Below, one piece after another: positions 18,634 to 28,042 of a DNA stretch of 64,000 nucleotides. The translations under genes were made by a program, and so were the position numbers. The notes under the pieces are model-generated. The model did no database searches and had not been told where the DNA came from. It saw only the letters and a list, made by a program, of their open reading frames with translations. The DNA comes from Flavobacteriaceae bacterium (GTDB taxonomy: Bacteria > Bacteroidota > Bacteroidia > Flavobacteriales > Flavobacteriaceae). How positions within the stretch are numbered: the first letter of the stretch is position 1; every line of letters begins with the position of its first letter. The DNA is taken from contig JANQNQ010000014.1 in assembly GCA_028279515.1 (NCBI GenBank), positions 62,001-126,000 on the forward strand. Reading direction: 5' to 3'.

Positions 18634-18990
18634 ATGAAAACATTACAGATCATCCTTGTTGCCTTCGTCGCCTTTGAACATCTTTATTTTCTGGTGCTGG
18701 AAATGTTCTTATGGACCAAACCTAAAGGCATCAAAACCTTTGGGCTCAAGTCTAAAGAGTTTGCCGAAGAAACCAAAGTGTTGGCTGCAAATCAAGGGCT
18801 ATACAATGGTTTTTTGTCTGCCGGCTTGGTTTGGTCGATCATTGAGAACAGTACCCCAATCGCTACTTTCTTTTTAGCATGTGTAATCATTGCAGGCATC
18901 TACGGCGCTTATTCTACCAAAAAGATCCGATTGTTCTATGTGCAATCTATCCCGGCAATCATCGCTCTTGCAACCTTATATTTTATGTAG
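18634..18990 (+). CDS. DUF1304 family membrane protein
   Basis: 118-aa inner-membrane protein with four predicted helices and the family motif FVAFEHLYFLVLEMFLW at the N-terminus, followed by the conserved NQGLYNGFL. The function of the family is not established. The close spacing (16 bp) to the DUF255 gene suggests cotranscription. Confidence 0.88.
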   Translation: MKTLQIILVAFVAFEHLYFLVLEMFLWTKPKGIKTFGLKSKEFAEETKVLAANQGLYNGFLSAGLVWSIIENSTPIATFFLACVIIAGIYGAYSTKKIRLFYVQSIPAIIALATLYFM

Positions 18991-19114
18991 TTAAGCGATC
19001 ATAGCAGTCGTTTATAGAAAGTACATTTACGGGCATTTGATTTTTCGCTTTTAAGAGTCCAAGGCAATATCTTAGATACCACAATAAAGTCATTAACACA
19101 TAAAAACCCTTAAA

Positions 19115-19927
19115 ATGGAAGTACAAAAATGGATTGACAAAGGCATCGATTTAGTTGCCGAATTCGGCCCAAAGGTTGTTGGAGCCATTCTCATATGGAT
19201 CATTGGATCCTGGATCATCAAAAAGATCAAAAAAGCACTCAACATGGTCATGGACCGCAATAACTATGAGCCAAGTCTTAAGAAATTCTTGAGCAATCTG
19301 GTAGGTTGGGTACTAAAGATTCTTTTGATCCTATCAATCTTAGGGACTCTTGGAGTTGAGACCACTTCGTTTGCCGCAATCTTGGCCGCAGCTGGTTTGG
19401 CTATCGGTATGGCGCTGCAAGGATCATTGGCGAATTTTGCCGGAGGTGTATTGATCATGATCTTCAAACCATTTAAGATCGGTGACCTCATTGAGGCACA
19501 AGGAGAATTGGGTGTTGTGAAAGAGATTGAGATCTTCACTACAAAGTTGACCTCGCCAGAGAACAAATTGATCATCATTCCTAACGGAATTCTTTCTAAC
19601 GGAAATATTGTGAACTATACCGCAGAAGGAAAACTTCGTGTGGACCTTACTTTTGGGGTTAGTTACGACACCGACATCAAACATGCCAAGGACACCATGA
19701 TGAAGGTAATCACCGACAACCCTAAAGTACTAAAAGATCCTGCACCGATGATTGCGGTTTCAGAGTTAGCAGATAGCTCTGTCAACTTTGCGGTTCGCCC
19801 GTGGGCTGACGTAGCTGATTACTGGGATGTATACTTTGGCACTATCGAGAACGTTAAATTGGCCTTGGATGCCGAAGGTATTGAAATCCCTTACCCACAT
19901 CAGGTAGAGATCGAGAAACAAGGTTAA
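19115..19927 (+). CDS. Small-conductance mechanosensitive channel, MscS family
   Basis: 270 aa, same size as E. coli MscS. Three membrane helices are followed by the pore helix region AAILAAAGLAIGMALQGSLANFAGG (Ala/Gly-packed TM3) and the beta domain FKPFKIGDLIEAQGELGVV...IPNGILSNGNIVNYT. It acts as a turgor-release valve in the inner membrane. The gene stands alone. Its stop codon overlaps that of convergent tsaB within the palindrome TTAA (19924-19927). Confidence 0.95.
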   Translation: MEVQKWIDKGIDLVAEFGPKVVGAILIWIIGSWIIKKIKKALNMVMDRNNYEPSLKKFLSNLVGWVLKILLILSILGTLGVETTSFAAILAAAGLAIGMALQGSLANFAGGVLIMIFKPFKIGDLIEAQGELGVVKEIEIFTTKLTSPENKLIIIPNGILSNGNIVNYTAEGKLRVDLTFGVSYDTDIKHAKDTMMKVITDNPKVLKDPAPMIAVSELADSSVNFAVRPWADVADYWDVYFGTIENVKLALDAEGIEIPYPHQVEIEKQG

Positions 19928-20598
19928 GCCTTTTTCTTGGTGACAATAAAGTCCTTCAAATAGTAGGGCTCAAAATAGGCGACATCCTCGATGTCGCTTT
20001 TTTTATATTTTTCTTCGGAAAGTTTTGCCATTTCTTTGGCGGAAGGAAACATAGGTTGGTCTGTAACGATCAAGTTTTCATGCTGAAGCACCTCGTGACA
20101 TTTGTCAACACCGTTTCCAAAAAGATGCACTTTTCCTTGCTGAAGAAACTCAGCAAAGGATTCTTCGGTGAGCACTTCGGCCCAGGTGGGTTTCAACAAT
20201 TTGTGATCGGCATCATACACGGCCGCGTAGAGTTCCATACGTCTGGCATCTAACGCCGGAATCATTACCCCTTCTTCTATTTTCATTTGCTGTGCAAGTA
20301 CCTCTAAGGTCAACACAGAGATCAGAGGCTTATCCAAAGAGAAGCACAGTCCCTTTGCTGCTGATACTCCGATTCGTAAACCTGTATACGAACCAGGGCC
20401 CTTGCTAACGGCGACAGCATCCAACTGCTCTTTATCAACATTGGCTTCTTCAAGTGCTTTGCTGATAAATACGTGAAGGTTTTCGGCATGAGAATACCCT
20501 TTGTCGTTCGTTTCTATCGACGCTAGTATTTTTCCATCTTTTGCTACAGAAACTGAACAATTGGTCGTTGCCGTTTCAAGATTTAATATCAAGGCCAT
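19924..20598 (-). CDS. tsaB: TsaB, tRNA t6A37 threonylcarbamoyltransferase complex subunit
   Basis: 224-aa ASKHA-fold protein that supports TsaD in making N6-threonylcarbamoyladenosine at tRNA position 37. The family motifs LNLETATTNCSVSV at the start and SKGPGSYTGLRIGVSAAKGLCF (about 65-87) are present. Length is normal. It has its own candidate promoter inside the terminator of the upstream efflux operon, and it ends against mscS. Confidence 0.95.
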   Translation of the reverse strand: MALILNLETATTNCSVSVAKDGKILASIETNDKGYSHAENLHVFISKALEEANVDKEQLDAVAVSKGPGSYTGLRIGVSAAKGLCFSLDKPLISVLTLEVLAQQMKIEEGVMIPALDARRMELYAAVYDADHKLLKPTWAEVLTEESFAEFLQQGKVHLFGNGVDKCHEVLQHENLIVTDQPMFPSAKEMAKLSEEKYKKSDIEDVAYFEPYYLKDFIVTKKKA

Positions 20599-20617
20599 AT
20601 GTTAACTAATCAGATCA

Positions 20618-20625
20618 CAAAAATA
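20618..20625 (-). promoter_or_regulatory. Candidate -7 box for tsaB inside the efflux-operon terminator
   Basis: Reads TATTTTTG on the minus strand, an exact TAnnTTTG match, 19 bp before the tsaB ATG. It is formed by the tail of the preceding terminator's T-run. Confidence 0.5.
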
Positions 20626-20658
20626 AAAAACGCCAACGCATTGACCGCGTTGGCGTTT
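20619..20658 (-). terminator. Intrinsic terminator of the efflux operon
   Basis: Perfect 12-bp inverted repeat AAACGCCAACGC / GCGTTGGCGTTT (20628-20639 and 20647-20658), 7-nt loop. On the minus strand the stem is followed by a T-run. It lies 21 bp beyond the tolC-like stop codon. Confidence 0.9.
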
Positions 20659-20679
20659 AAATTATTTGGTTTTGAGCTA

Positions 20680-22002
20680 TTAATTGGCAGTAAGTGGGAT
20701 TCCGAAATAGAATTCCAATACTTTTAGCTTAAAGATATAATCGTATTTGGTACGGATCACATCAGACTCGGCTGCCTCCATACGCTGTTGTGCCTGACTG
20801 TAATCAAATGAATTCATCAAGCCTACGTTAAAACGCTCTTGTGAGTACTTGTACGCCTCTCTTCTTGCTACCAAGGTCTTCTCGGCCGCTTCATACGATT
20901 TAAGCGCTCCTTTGGTATCATTAAACGCTTGGTTGATGTTAGACTCCAGTGTAAGTTTATCCTGATCCAATTGCAACTTAGCACGCTCTAAACTGATCTT
21001 GCTTCTCTGGATTCCGTTTCTTGTCGAAAACCCGTTGAAAATAGGAACGTTCAATTGCAATCCGTATGAAATACCATCAAAGAACCAAAGCTGGTCAACG
21101 AAATTCAAAGGAATGTTATCTGCATATCTCGTGTTGTAGTTGAAGAACGCTGACAAGGTAGGATATACTCTTCCTTTAGCAATCTCTAAATCTTTGGACG
21201 CCAATTCTACATTACTTTCAGAGAACTTGATGTCATTTCGAAAGCTCATAGCCTTTTCAAAAATCTGCTTCGGAGTTTTGGTCATGATATCTGAAGGCGG
21301 TATCAAGTACTCGTCATCAGCCACGTCAAAGTTTTCATAATCGGTGATCTGTAGTAGTTGCGCCAACGCGATCTTTGAGATCAGTAAGGCATTCTCTGCC
21401 TGAATGATCTGTTGTTCTTGGCCTGCAGCTGTTGCTTGAATCTCAAGAAGATCTCCGTTAGGCACTACGCCATTATCTACCAATTCTTTGGTACGCTCCA
21501 TTTCTTTCTTGGTCACATCGTACTGAGATTGCTGCACCCCGAGGTTCTCTCTATTAAAAAGGATCTGCAGGTATGAATTGGCAACATTTAGCATGATGTT
21601 GTCTTTCATATCATCCAGACGATATTGATTAGCCACGGCCGTGACCTTTGCTCTGTTTAACTGATGAAAATTACGCAATCCGTCGAACAGGGTGACTCCA
21701 GACGAAAGCCCCAATGAAATAGAGGTCAAGGTTTGATTCTGAAGTGTTCCCGTTGTTGGGTTGGTACTTAAACCCGTACTTGCTGATAGGGTTGCACTAC
21801 CATTCAAATTCGGAAGGAAGGCTCCTAAAGCGTCTGACTTGTCGATCTTTGCGTTTTCAAGATCCAATTCAAACTGTTTAACGGTAATGTTGTTCTCTAC
21901 TGCATATTCTACACACTCTTGAAGCGTCCACTTTTTCATTTGGGCACTTGCCGAGAAGGCAAACAAAAGAAATGCAATTGCAAAAAATATCTTACTCTTC
22001 AT
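20680..22002 (-). CDS. TolC-family outer-membrane efflux channel
   Basis: 440 aa. Signal peptide residues 1-20 (ending ASAQM), then the duplicated OEP domain with long alpha-helical hairpins (for example NRENLGVQQSQYDVTKKEMERTK) and beta segments. This is the exit duct of the tripartite pump encoded just upstream; last gene of the operon, 39 bp after the HlyD adaptor. It is followed by a strong terminator. Substrate unknown. Confidence 0.93.
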   Translation of the reverse strand: MKSKIFFAIAFLLFAFSASAQMKKWTLQECVEYAVENNITVKQFELDLENAKIDKSDALGAFLPNLNGSATLSASTGLSTNPTTGTLQNQTLTSISLGLSSGVTLFDGLRNFHQLNRAKVTAVANQYRLDDMKDNIMLNVANSYLQILFNRENLGVQQSQYDVTKKEMERTKELVDNGVVPNGDLLEIQATAAGQEQQIIQAENALLISKIALAQLLQITDYENFDVADDEYLIPPSDIMTKTPKQIFEKAMSFRNDIKFSESNVELASKDLEIAKGRVYPTLSAFFNYNTRYADNIPLNFVDQLWFFDGISYGLQLNVPIFNGFSTRNGIQRSKISLERAKLQLDQDKLTLESNINQAFNDTKGALKSYEAAEKTLVARREAYKYSQERFNVGLMNSFDYSQAQQRMEAAESDVIRTKYDYIFKLKVLEFYFGIPLTAN

Positions 22003-22041
22003 GTTTGTTACGTGTTTTTGATTGGTGAATACGACCTGTTC

Positions 22042-23166
22042 CTAGTTGTTAGCTTCGTCTTCTTCTTCGCCCTTCTTAATAGGTTCAGTCTTATTCCAAA
22101 CTTTGATCTTGTCGTCTTCACTTAATCCAGAAACGATTTCGACATTAACTCCGTCAGAAAGTCCAGTTTCGATATCTCTTCGCTCAAACTGTTGGTCTCC
22201 CACCTGAACTTCTACATACGGCTTGTCGGTGTCTTTGTCAAACTGAAGCAAGGCTTCTTTGATTGCCATGATGCTATCTTTCTTCTCTAACACGATTGAT
22301 GCATTTGCACTATACCCGGCACGGATAAAGTACTCTTTGTCTAAGTATACATCTCCTTCAATCTTGAACTGCACAGCTCCTGATTCTTCGTTTCCTTTTG
22401 GTGCAATGAACTTAAGCTTCGCATCAAACTCTTTATCTTGAATGGCTCCTAAGCTAACTTTTAGCGGCATGTCAACTTTAAGTTTTCCAACTTCAGCCTC
22501 ATCTACCTTTCCTTCAAAGATCATTTTTTCAAGGTCGGCTACCATGGCGATTGTTGTACCTGCATTAAAGTTGTTACTCTCGATCACCTGATCTCCTTCT
22601 TTTACAGGAATCTCTAAGATGGTTCCTGCTACTGTAGCACGAATGTTAGTGTTTGCACCGCCTCCACCAGCAGACCCAACGCGGATGATACGAAGGTTGC
22701 TTTGTGCGTTGTTTACATCTTGCTTGGCCTGATTGTAACGAAGCGCAATATTGTTGAAATCTTGGCTCGAAATGATTCCTTTGTCAAATAGGGCTTTGTT
22801 TCGGTCGTATTCAACTTTTGCATTGTCCAATTGGATCTGCGCACTTTGAACGCTTCCTCGGGCACTGTTTAAGGATTGCTCATTAGGTACCACTTTTACT
22901 TTGGCCAATAAATCCCCTGCTTTTACTGCTTGTCCTTCTTCGACATAGATCTTTTCGATAATTCCAGAGATCTGCGGCTTAATTTCGACCTCATCTTCTG
23001 GGATTACTTTTCCTGTAGCGACCGTTTTTTCTTCGATACTGGTCTTAAATGTCGTTTCTGTCTCATATACAATGGCAGATTTGCTGTTCGTTTTAATGAA
23101 GTAAGCAGCAGCAAAAAGGCCTCCTAGTACCAATATGATGATCAGTAAAATCTTCACTATTTTCAT
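22042..23166 (-). CDS. HlyD/MacA-type periplasmic adaptor of an ABC efflux pump
   Basis: 374 aa. One N-terminal membrane helix (IVKILLIIILVLGGLFAAAYF) anchors it to the inner membrane. A barrel-sandwich/lipoyl half-motif (VKAGDLLAKV), a helical hairpin (about 95-155), a second lipoyl half and a beta-barrel domain follow. The C-terminus is acidic (GEEEDEANN). It links the permeases to the TolC channel. It lies 49 bp after the second permease gene in one operon. Confidence 0.93.
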   Translation of the reverse strand: MKIVKILLIIILVLGGLFAAAYFIKTNSKSAIVYETETTFKTSIEEKTVATGKVIPEDEVEIKPQISGIIEKIYVEEGQAVKAGDLLAKVKVVPNEQSLNSARGSVQSAQIQLDNAKVEYDRNKALFDKGIISSQDFNNIALRYNQAKQDVNNAQSNLRIIRVGSAGGGGANTNIRATVAGTILEIPVKEGDQVIESNNFNAGTTIAMVADLEKMIFEGKVDEAEVGKLKVDMPLKVSLGAIQDKEFDAKLKFIAPKGNEESGAVQFKIEGDVYLDKEYFIRAGYSANASIVLEKKDSIMAIKEALLQFDKDTDKPYVEVQVGDQQFERRDIETGLSDGVNVEIVSGLSEDDKIKVWNKTEPIKKGEEEDEANN

Positions 23167-23215
23167 TCGTAGTTATTTTTGTGAGGTTGTTATAAATTAT
23201 TTAGTTATTTCGTTT

Positions 23216-24481
23216 TTATTCTTCTCTTAAAGCGTCAATAGGTTTAATACTTACGGCTCTTTGCGCAGGAATCAATCCAATCAAAGTACCTAAGATCACC
23301 ATGATCGCTAATGCACCCAAGACATACGGTATGGGTACGGTTGGGTTGGTATATGGGAAATCATTATTCCCTGCTGTAAGCATATTGATGAGCGCCAAAA
23401 CTCCGGCACCTCCAATAATTCCAAAAACACCAGCAATTACTGTCAAGAAAACAGACTCTAAAATGATCTGTCCGCGCACTTCACGTGGAGTGGCTCCTAG
23501 CGCACGACGAACTCCTAATTCTTTAGTGCGTTCTTTTACCGAGATCAGCAGAATGTTTCCGATACCGATCACTCCGGCGATTATGGTCGCCAATCCTACG
23601 ATCAACGAAAGGAAGGTCATGCCTCGAGAGAATCCCATGATCCGGTTAAATATTTCTCCCAAGTTGAACGAGCCAAAGGCTCTTTCGTCATCAGGATGCA
23701 CTCGGTGAATACTTTTTAGTGTTGACTTGATGTTTTCTTCTACTTGAACCACATCTACATCTGGATAGGCAGCAATTGAGAACCAGTCTACATTTTCGCC
23801 TGTATTGTATAATTTCTTATAGGTCGTAAACGGAATGAAGATATCACTGTCACTCTCGAAACCGCCTCCAGGCACAAACTTGTGTACCCCGACCACTTGA
23901 AAGTAGATGTCATCGATCTTCACATAATCTCCGATTGGATCCTCGTCTTCACCAAAAAGTTCCTTTTGGGTACGTTCTCCAATCACACATACTTTTCGCG
24001 CATTTTGGATATCACCATCGTTGATGAATCGCCCTCCGTCATACATTTTCTTTGTAGCGATCTTCGTAAATACAGGAAAGTCTCCGTAGACATTGTAGTT
24101 CCCGTATTTTTGTCCGCGTACGGTTCTTGCCGCACCGCCACCAAAAACTCCTTTCGCATTACGCGGTGCAATGTATTGGATCTCTGGAATGCGATCCTGT
24201 AATGTGCGCGCATCGTCTAACTTAAGTTGTAGTGGTCTTCCTGTTTTAAATCCTTCGTACGGTATGCTTGTACGTTGGGCCCATGCGAACATACTGTTCA
24301 TGGCCACATTTTCGAAGGCACGCTCAAAACCATTATCTAAGCCTTTCGCACTTCCGGAAAGGGCAATGTAAATGAAGATTCCCCAAAGGACTCCAATCAC
24401 AGTAATGACCGTTCTTAACTTGTTCTTGCTAATAGAACCAAAGATCTCTTGCCAGGTATCTCTATCGAATATAAATTTCAT
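23216..24481 (-). CDS. MacB/FtsX-type ABC transporter permease (second)
   Basis: 421 aa. N-terminal membrane helix, a MacB-type periplasmic core domain (about 45-270) and the three-helix FtsX domain at the C-terminus with the conserved loop KERTKELGVRRALGATPREV and the end IPAQRAVSIKPIDALREE. It is a paralogue of the neighbouring permease, so the two probably form a heterodimer. One bp separates its ATG from the preceding stop (TAAgATG). Likely moves a lipid-like or peptide substrate from the periplasm outward, as MacB does. Confidence 0.92.
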   Translation of the reverse strand: MKFIFDRDTWQEIFGSISKNKLRTVITVIGVLWGIFIYIALSGSAKGLDNGFERAFENVAMNSMFAWAQRTSIPYEGFKTGRPLQLKLDDARTLQDRIPEIQYIAPRNAKGVFGGGAARTVRGQKYGNYNVYGDFPVFTKIATKKMYDGGRFINDGDIQNARKVCVIGERTQKELFGEDEDPIGDYVKIDDIYFQVVGVHKFVPGGGFESDSDIFIPFTTYKKLYNTGENVDWFSIAAYPDVDVVQVEENIKSTLKSIHRVHPDDERAFGSFNLGEIFNRIMGFSRGMTFLSLIVGLATIIAGVIGIGNILLISVKERTKELGVRRALGATPREVRGQIILESVFLTVIAGVFGIIGGAGVLALINMLTAGNNDFPYTNPTVPIPYVLGALAIMVILGTLIGLIPAQRAVSIKPIDALREE

Positions 24482-24482
24482 C

Positions 24483-25712
24483 TTACTCGTCTCTTAATGC
24501 TACTATAGGTTTGATCTTAGCGGCACGCCTCGCCGGAATATACCCTGCAATAGCACCGCACACTATTAACAGAATGGTTGCCCACATTCCGGTGGAAATA
24601 TCTATATATGGATTTGTAATGAAATAATCTTCTAGTTTTTCGCCCAGGGATTTTAGTAATGCGACCCCTGCTATGAGTCCGCCATAACCTGCAATGGTTG
24701 TAATGAAAACCGACTCGGTAAGGATCATACTGGTCACTGACTTAGGTGTAGCACCCATCGCCTTTCGAATACCTAATTCTTTGGTACGCTCGCGCACCAC
24801 GAATACCATGATATTACTGATACCAATAATCCCGGCTATAATGGTCCCGATGGCTACAAAAGTTACCACCATTTGGAGGATTCCTGCAAACTGTTGGTTT
24901 TGCTTTAACTGATCGGCCACATTTCGTAAGAAGATCCCACTTTGGTCTTGAGGTGCGATGTTGTGTTTATCTTTCATAAACTTCATCAAGTTTCTCTCAA
25001 AGCCCATCGCCCCTGCATATCCAATTTCTGGTCTAAAGGCCAAAATAATCTGATCGATTCGGTCGGTATTCTTCTCGATAAGTTGTCTTGTCGTGTACGG
25101 GATGTAGATAAATCGTTCTTCGTTATCGCCACCATCATCTTGAAAAACACCAACAACTTTAAACATACTTCCTCCGATATCGATGTATCGACCGATAGAA
25201 GGCTCTCCTTTAAAAAGGTCCTTTTCTACTAAACGTCCGATAACGGCATATTTGGTCTTATCTTTAATGTCATCTTCATTGAGATACCTTCCTTTCATCA
25301 TGATGGTCTTCTCATTGAATTGATGCGCTGGCCCGACAGCTCGGGTTGTATAGTTATTGGATTCGTTGTTATACTTAACTAACGCTCCTCTCGAGATACG
25401 TGGTGTGATGTATTCTAAGAAGAAAGCGAAGTTCTCTTCGATATCCTTAAGGTCGTCATTCTTGAATTCGATTCTTCTACCCGCCTTGAATCCTCTGTAA
25501 GGTTCTGATGTTCTATTCGGAAAAATGAAGAATGTATTTGTGGCATCGTCCAAGAAGAACTTGTTGAACGTGTTCTTGAGTCCGTTACCGAAACCAAAAA
25601 GAATCACAAAGATGAAAATCCCTAATGCCACGGTAAAGCCAGACAAAAAGGTTCTCAGTTTGTTCTTTCGAATGGTCTCGAATATTTCTTGCCAAAGGTC
25701 TCTACTAAACAT
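24483..25712 (-). CDS. MacB/FtsX-type ABC transporter permease (first)
   Basis: 409 aa with the same architecture as the neighbouring permease: N-terminal helix, periplasmic core, and C-terminal FtsX helices with RERTKELGIRKAMGATPKSV and the final PARRAAKIKPIVALRDE. Its start overlaps the end of the ATPase gene by 8 bp, showing translational coupling. Neither permease carries the fused ATPase domain found in E. coli MacB. Confidence 0.92.
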   Translation of the reverse strand: MFSRDLWQEIFETIRKNKLRTFLSGFTVALGIFIFVILFGFGNGLKNTFNKFFLDDATNTFFIFPNRTSEPYRGFKAGRRIEFKNDDLKDIEENFAFFLEYITPRISRGALVKYNNESNNYTTRAVGPAHQFNEKTIMMKGRYLNEDDIKDKTKYAVIGRLVEKDLFKGEPSIGRYIDIGGSMFKVVGVFQDDGGDNEERFIYIPYTTRQLIEKNTDRIDQIILAFRPEIGYAGAMGFERNLMKFMKDKHNIAPQDQSGIFLRNVADQLKQNQQFAGILQMVVTFVAIGTIIAGIIGISNIMVFVVRERTKELGIRKAMGATPKSVTSMILTESVFITTIAGYGGLIAGVALLKSLGEKLEDYFITNPYIDISTGMWATILLIVCGAIAGYIPARRAAKIKPIVALRDE

Positions 25713-26406
25713 ATTCTGAGGCTCTAACTTGTTCTACCTTTTCATCTTGAACAATGACACCATCTTTTAGGTGTACGATACGCTTGCACATGTTGGCAAT
25801 ATCAGGTTCGTGTGTAACTACCAAAATGGTGTTTCCTTCGTCATTGATCTTTTGGATCAGGTCCATGACTTCATACGAAGTTGTACTATCCAGTGCTCCA
25901 GTAGGCTCATCGGCCAGCAACACTTTAGGTTCGGCTGCCATGGCACGGGCAATGGCTACACGTTGTTTCTGTCCTCCCGAAAGCTCACTCGGTAAGTGGG
26001 TTGCCCAATCTCTTAAACCAACTCTCGATAAGTACTCAATTGATTTGGCATGTCTTTGTTTTCTACCCACTCCTTGATAATATAAAGGCAATGCCACATT
26101 CTCTGCGGCTGTTTTATAGTTGATCAGGTTAAAGGATTGGAAAACAAATCCCAAGAACTTGTTTCTATATTTTGCAGCTTTGGTCTCGTTCATGTTCTTG
26201 ATCGGAACCGCATCTAGCGTATAAGAGCCAGAGTCTGCCACATCAAGCATTCCTAAAATATTAAGCAGCGTCGATTTACCAGATCCTGAAGAACCCATGA
26301 TCGCTACCAACTCTCCTTCTTGAACGTTAAAATTGATTCCCTTTAAAACATGAAGCGAGTTGCTTCCCATTTTATAGGACTTGTGAAGATCTTTAATCTC
26401 TATCAT
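25705..26406 (-). CDS. ABC transporter ATP-binding protein (MacB/LolD type)
   Basis: 233 aa. Walker A GSSGSGKST at 38-46, signature LSGGQKQRVAIARA, Walker B VLLADEPTGALD and the switch His in VVTHEPD are all intact. It drives the two-permease complex. It is the first gene of the five-gene efflux operon; the 172-bp gap upstream is the likely promoter region. Confidence 0.95.
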   Translation of the reverse strand: MIEIKDLHKSYKMGSNSLHVLKGINFNVQEGELVAIMGSSGSGKSTLLNILGMLDVADSGSYTLDAVPIKNMNETKAAKYRNKFLGFVFQSFNLINYKTAAENVALPLYYQGVGRKQRHAKSIEYLSRVGLRDWATHLPSELSGGQKQRVAIARAMAAEPKVLLADEPTGALDSTTSYEVMDLIQKINDEGNTILVVTHEPDIANMCKRIVHLKDGVIVQDEKVEQVRASEYV

Positions 26407-26424
26407 TGCTGGTTAGTTAATTAG

Positions 26425-26456
26425 TACAATGTACACAATACAGGCGGTTCATTGTA
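26425..26456. promoter_or_regulatory. Inverted repeat upstream of the efflux operon
   Basis: TACAATG (26425-26431) and CATTGTA (26450-26456) are perfect inverted copies with an 18-bp spacer, starting 19 bp upstream of the ATPase start codon. Partial copies of the same word (TACACAATA) lie between them. It may be an operator for a regulator not encoded here. The remaining 120 bp of the gap are AT-rich without a clear signal. Confidence 0.3.
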
Positions 26457-26578
26457 TTAATGGTTTGTTAAGACTAAATACAATATAGCCCGTTAATGTT
26501 TGTAAGACTTCTTCAGGAAAAAAATGTTACAGGGAAAAATGTGAATAAAATGTTAAATTCTAACAAATCGGCTGATTG

Positions 26579-26794
26579 TCAAGGTTTTTTCTTCACATAT
26601 CTGTAAATAAAATACCCCAGCCCCCCAATTAAGATATAGGGAATGGCCATTAAGTAGACGATACCGTTATTGACCCCTTTAGCCGTTTCTTGGCCTGCTT
26701 CAGATTCGAGGACCGCACGACACATGGCACACTGTGCTTCCGTCAGCGATGGAAACAACAGGAGTAGCGCTATGATCAATAGGGTTCTTTTCAT
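26579..26794 (-). CDS. Small exported CxxC membrane protein of the oxidase-assembly operon
   Basis: 71 aa, no named family that I recognise. It has a signal peptide (ending LTEAQ), then C-A-M-C immediately after the cleavage site, a short linker, one membrane helix (GIVYLMAIPYILIGGLGYFIY) and a basic tail (RYVKKKP). The CxxC would face the periplasm. Its ATG directly follows the stop of the DUF420 gene in a Sco1-containing operon, so a role in copper handling or thiol chemistry during oxidase assembly is a reasonable inference, not shown. Confidence 0.8.
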   Translation of the reverse strand: MKRTLLIIALLLLFPSLTEAQCAMCRAVLESEAGQETAKGVNNGIVYLMAIPYILIGGLGYFIYRYVKKKP

Positions 26795-27331
26795 TTATAC
26801 GTAATAAGGTGATATCATTAGGTACACTACAACTCCAGAAACAGCAACGTATAGCCAGATCGGAAAAGTGACCTTGGCAATCTTACGGTGTCTCGGAAAG
26901 CTCTCTGCCAAGGCTCTTACGTAGGTAATCAACACCAACGGAATCACCGCAACAGATAGCACAATATGAGAGATTAGCACAAAGTAATACACATACTTCA
27001 AAGCACCTTCACCCCCGAATGGTGTTGGGTCTGAGGTCATATGGTATGCTACATACATGACCAAGAATAAGGCTGAAAATACAATGGCCGTGGTCATTAG
27101 TCGTTCGTGCAGTGCTCGATTGTTATTTTTAATGGCCCATACCGCTGTAATCAATAAAAGTGCTGTCAGCCCGTTTATGGTCGCGTAAATTGGTGGTAAA
27201 AATGAGAGCGGCTCTACGTTAGGAATACGCACACCAAATAAAACGGCCACTACCAACGGAATGGCTATTGACAAGATAATGATCCACTTTTTGTATTTGG
27301 CTTCTTTTTCGTTGGGTTGTAATTTGCTCAT
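26795..27331 (-). CDS. DUF420 membrane protein (CtaM-like oxidase biogenesis)
   Basis: 178 aa with five predicted membrane helices and family landmarks LPPIYATINGLTALLL, HERLMTTA and VAYHMTSDPTPFGG. DUF420 proteins related to CtaM are linked to biogenesis of haem-copper oxidases in Firmicutes. Here the gene sits 4 bp after sco1, which agrees with that role. Conserved His residues in the helices could bind haem or metal. Confidence 0.88.
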   Translation of the reverse strand: MSKLQPNEKEAKYKKWIIILSIAIPLVVAVLFGVRIPNVEPLSFLPPIYATINGLTALLLITAVWAIKNNNRALHERLMTTAIVFSALFLVMYVAYHMTSDPTPFGGEGALKYVYYFVLISHIVLSVAVIPLVLITYVRALAESFPRHRKIAKVTFPIWLYVAVSGVVVYLMISPYYV

Positions 27332-27335
27332 AAAT

Positions 27336-28034
27336 TTATTCTTCTAACAGCTTTTTGATGTCCTCTTTTAACATGTTGACTTGCTCCTCATCGGTTCCTT
27401 GATAGTATACCATGGGATTGCCACTAATATCGGCTCTTGAGCGGATAAAGCCTTTTTTATCTATTAATGCGAAATATCCTTGATGTTCAAATCCTCCTGC
27501 CACTTCTGGATTGATTCCGGCGAAGATGTTGAACCCTGTATTGGCCAGCCCATGGATGTCATCGATAGGGCCGGTTAAGAAATTCCAGTTTTGCGATTTG
27601 ATCTCGTATAACTCTGCGTATTCCTTGAGCCGTGTGGGCGTATCTTTCAGTGGGTCAATGGTGAATGAAGCAATACCAAAATCATCTCGGTCTCCGTATG
27701 CCTCATCCAAGGTCTTCATGTTCTTGTTCATCACCGGGCATATGGTCGGACAGGTTGTAAAGAAGAATTCTGCCACATATACTTTGCCCAGATAGTCTTC
27801 ATTGGCGACCATAAGGCTGTCTTGATTTGTAAGCAGAAAATCAGGTACTTTTCTGGCTTCACCCCCGATCATCAAGTACGATAGTTTTTCATTGCTCGAA
27901 GCATCTTCACCTGCATTGAGGCGATCTTCTTTCACCACGTCTCCTCCTTTTATTCTATTTACGATCCTGGGAACGAAAATAATTCCGAAGAGAAGTACTA
28001 TAAACGAAATGCCTATGTATGATTTATTTTTCAT
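27336..28034 (-). CDS. SCO1/SenC copper chaperone
   Basis: 232 aa. An N-terminal membrane anchor (IGISFIVLLFGIIF) precedes a periplasmic thioredoxin fold. The copper ligands are intact: C95-x-x-x-C99 in TTCPTICP and H184 in GGFEHQGYFALID. It delivers Cu to the CuA site of oxidase subunit II (encoded near the right end of this window). It follows the cysteine-free Sco-like gene by 8 bp. Confidence 0.94.
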   Translation of the reverse strand: MKNKSYIGISFIVLLFGIIFVPRIVNRIKGGDVVKEDRLNAGEDASSNEKLSYLMIGGEARKVPDFLLTNQDSLMVANEDYLGKVYVAEFFFTTCPTICPVMNKNMKTLDEAYGDRDDFGIASFTIDPLKDTPTRLKEYAELYEIKSQNWNFLTGPIDDIHGLANTGFNIFAGINPEVAGGFEHQGYFALIDKKGFIRSRADISGNPMVYYQGTDEEQVNMLKEDIKKLLEE

Positions 28035-28042
28035 GCTGCATT

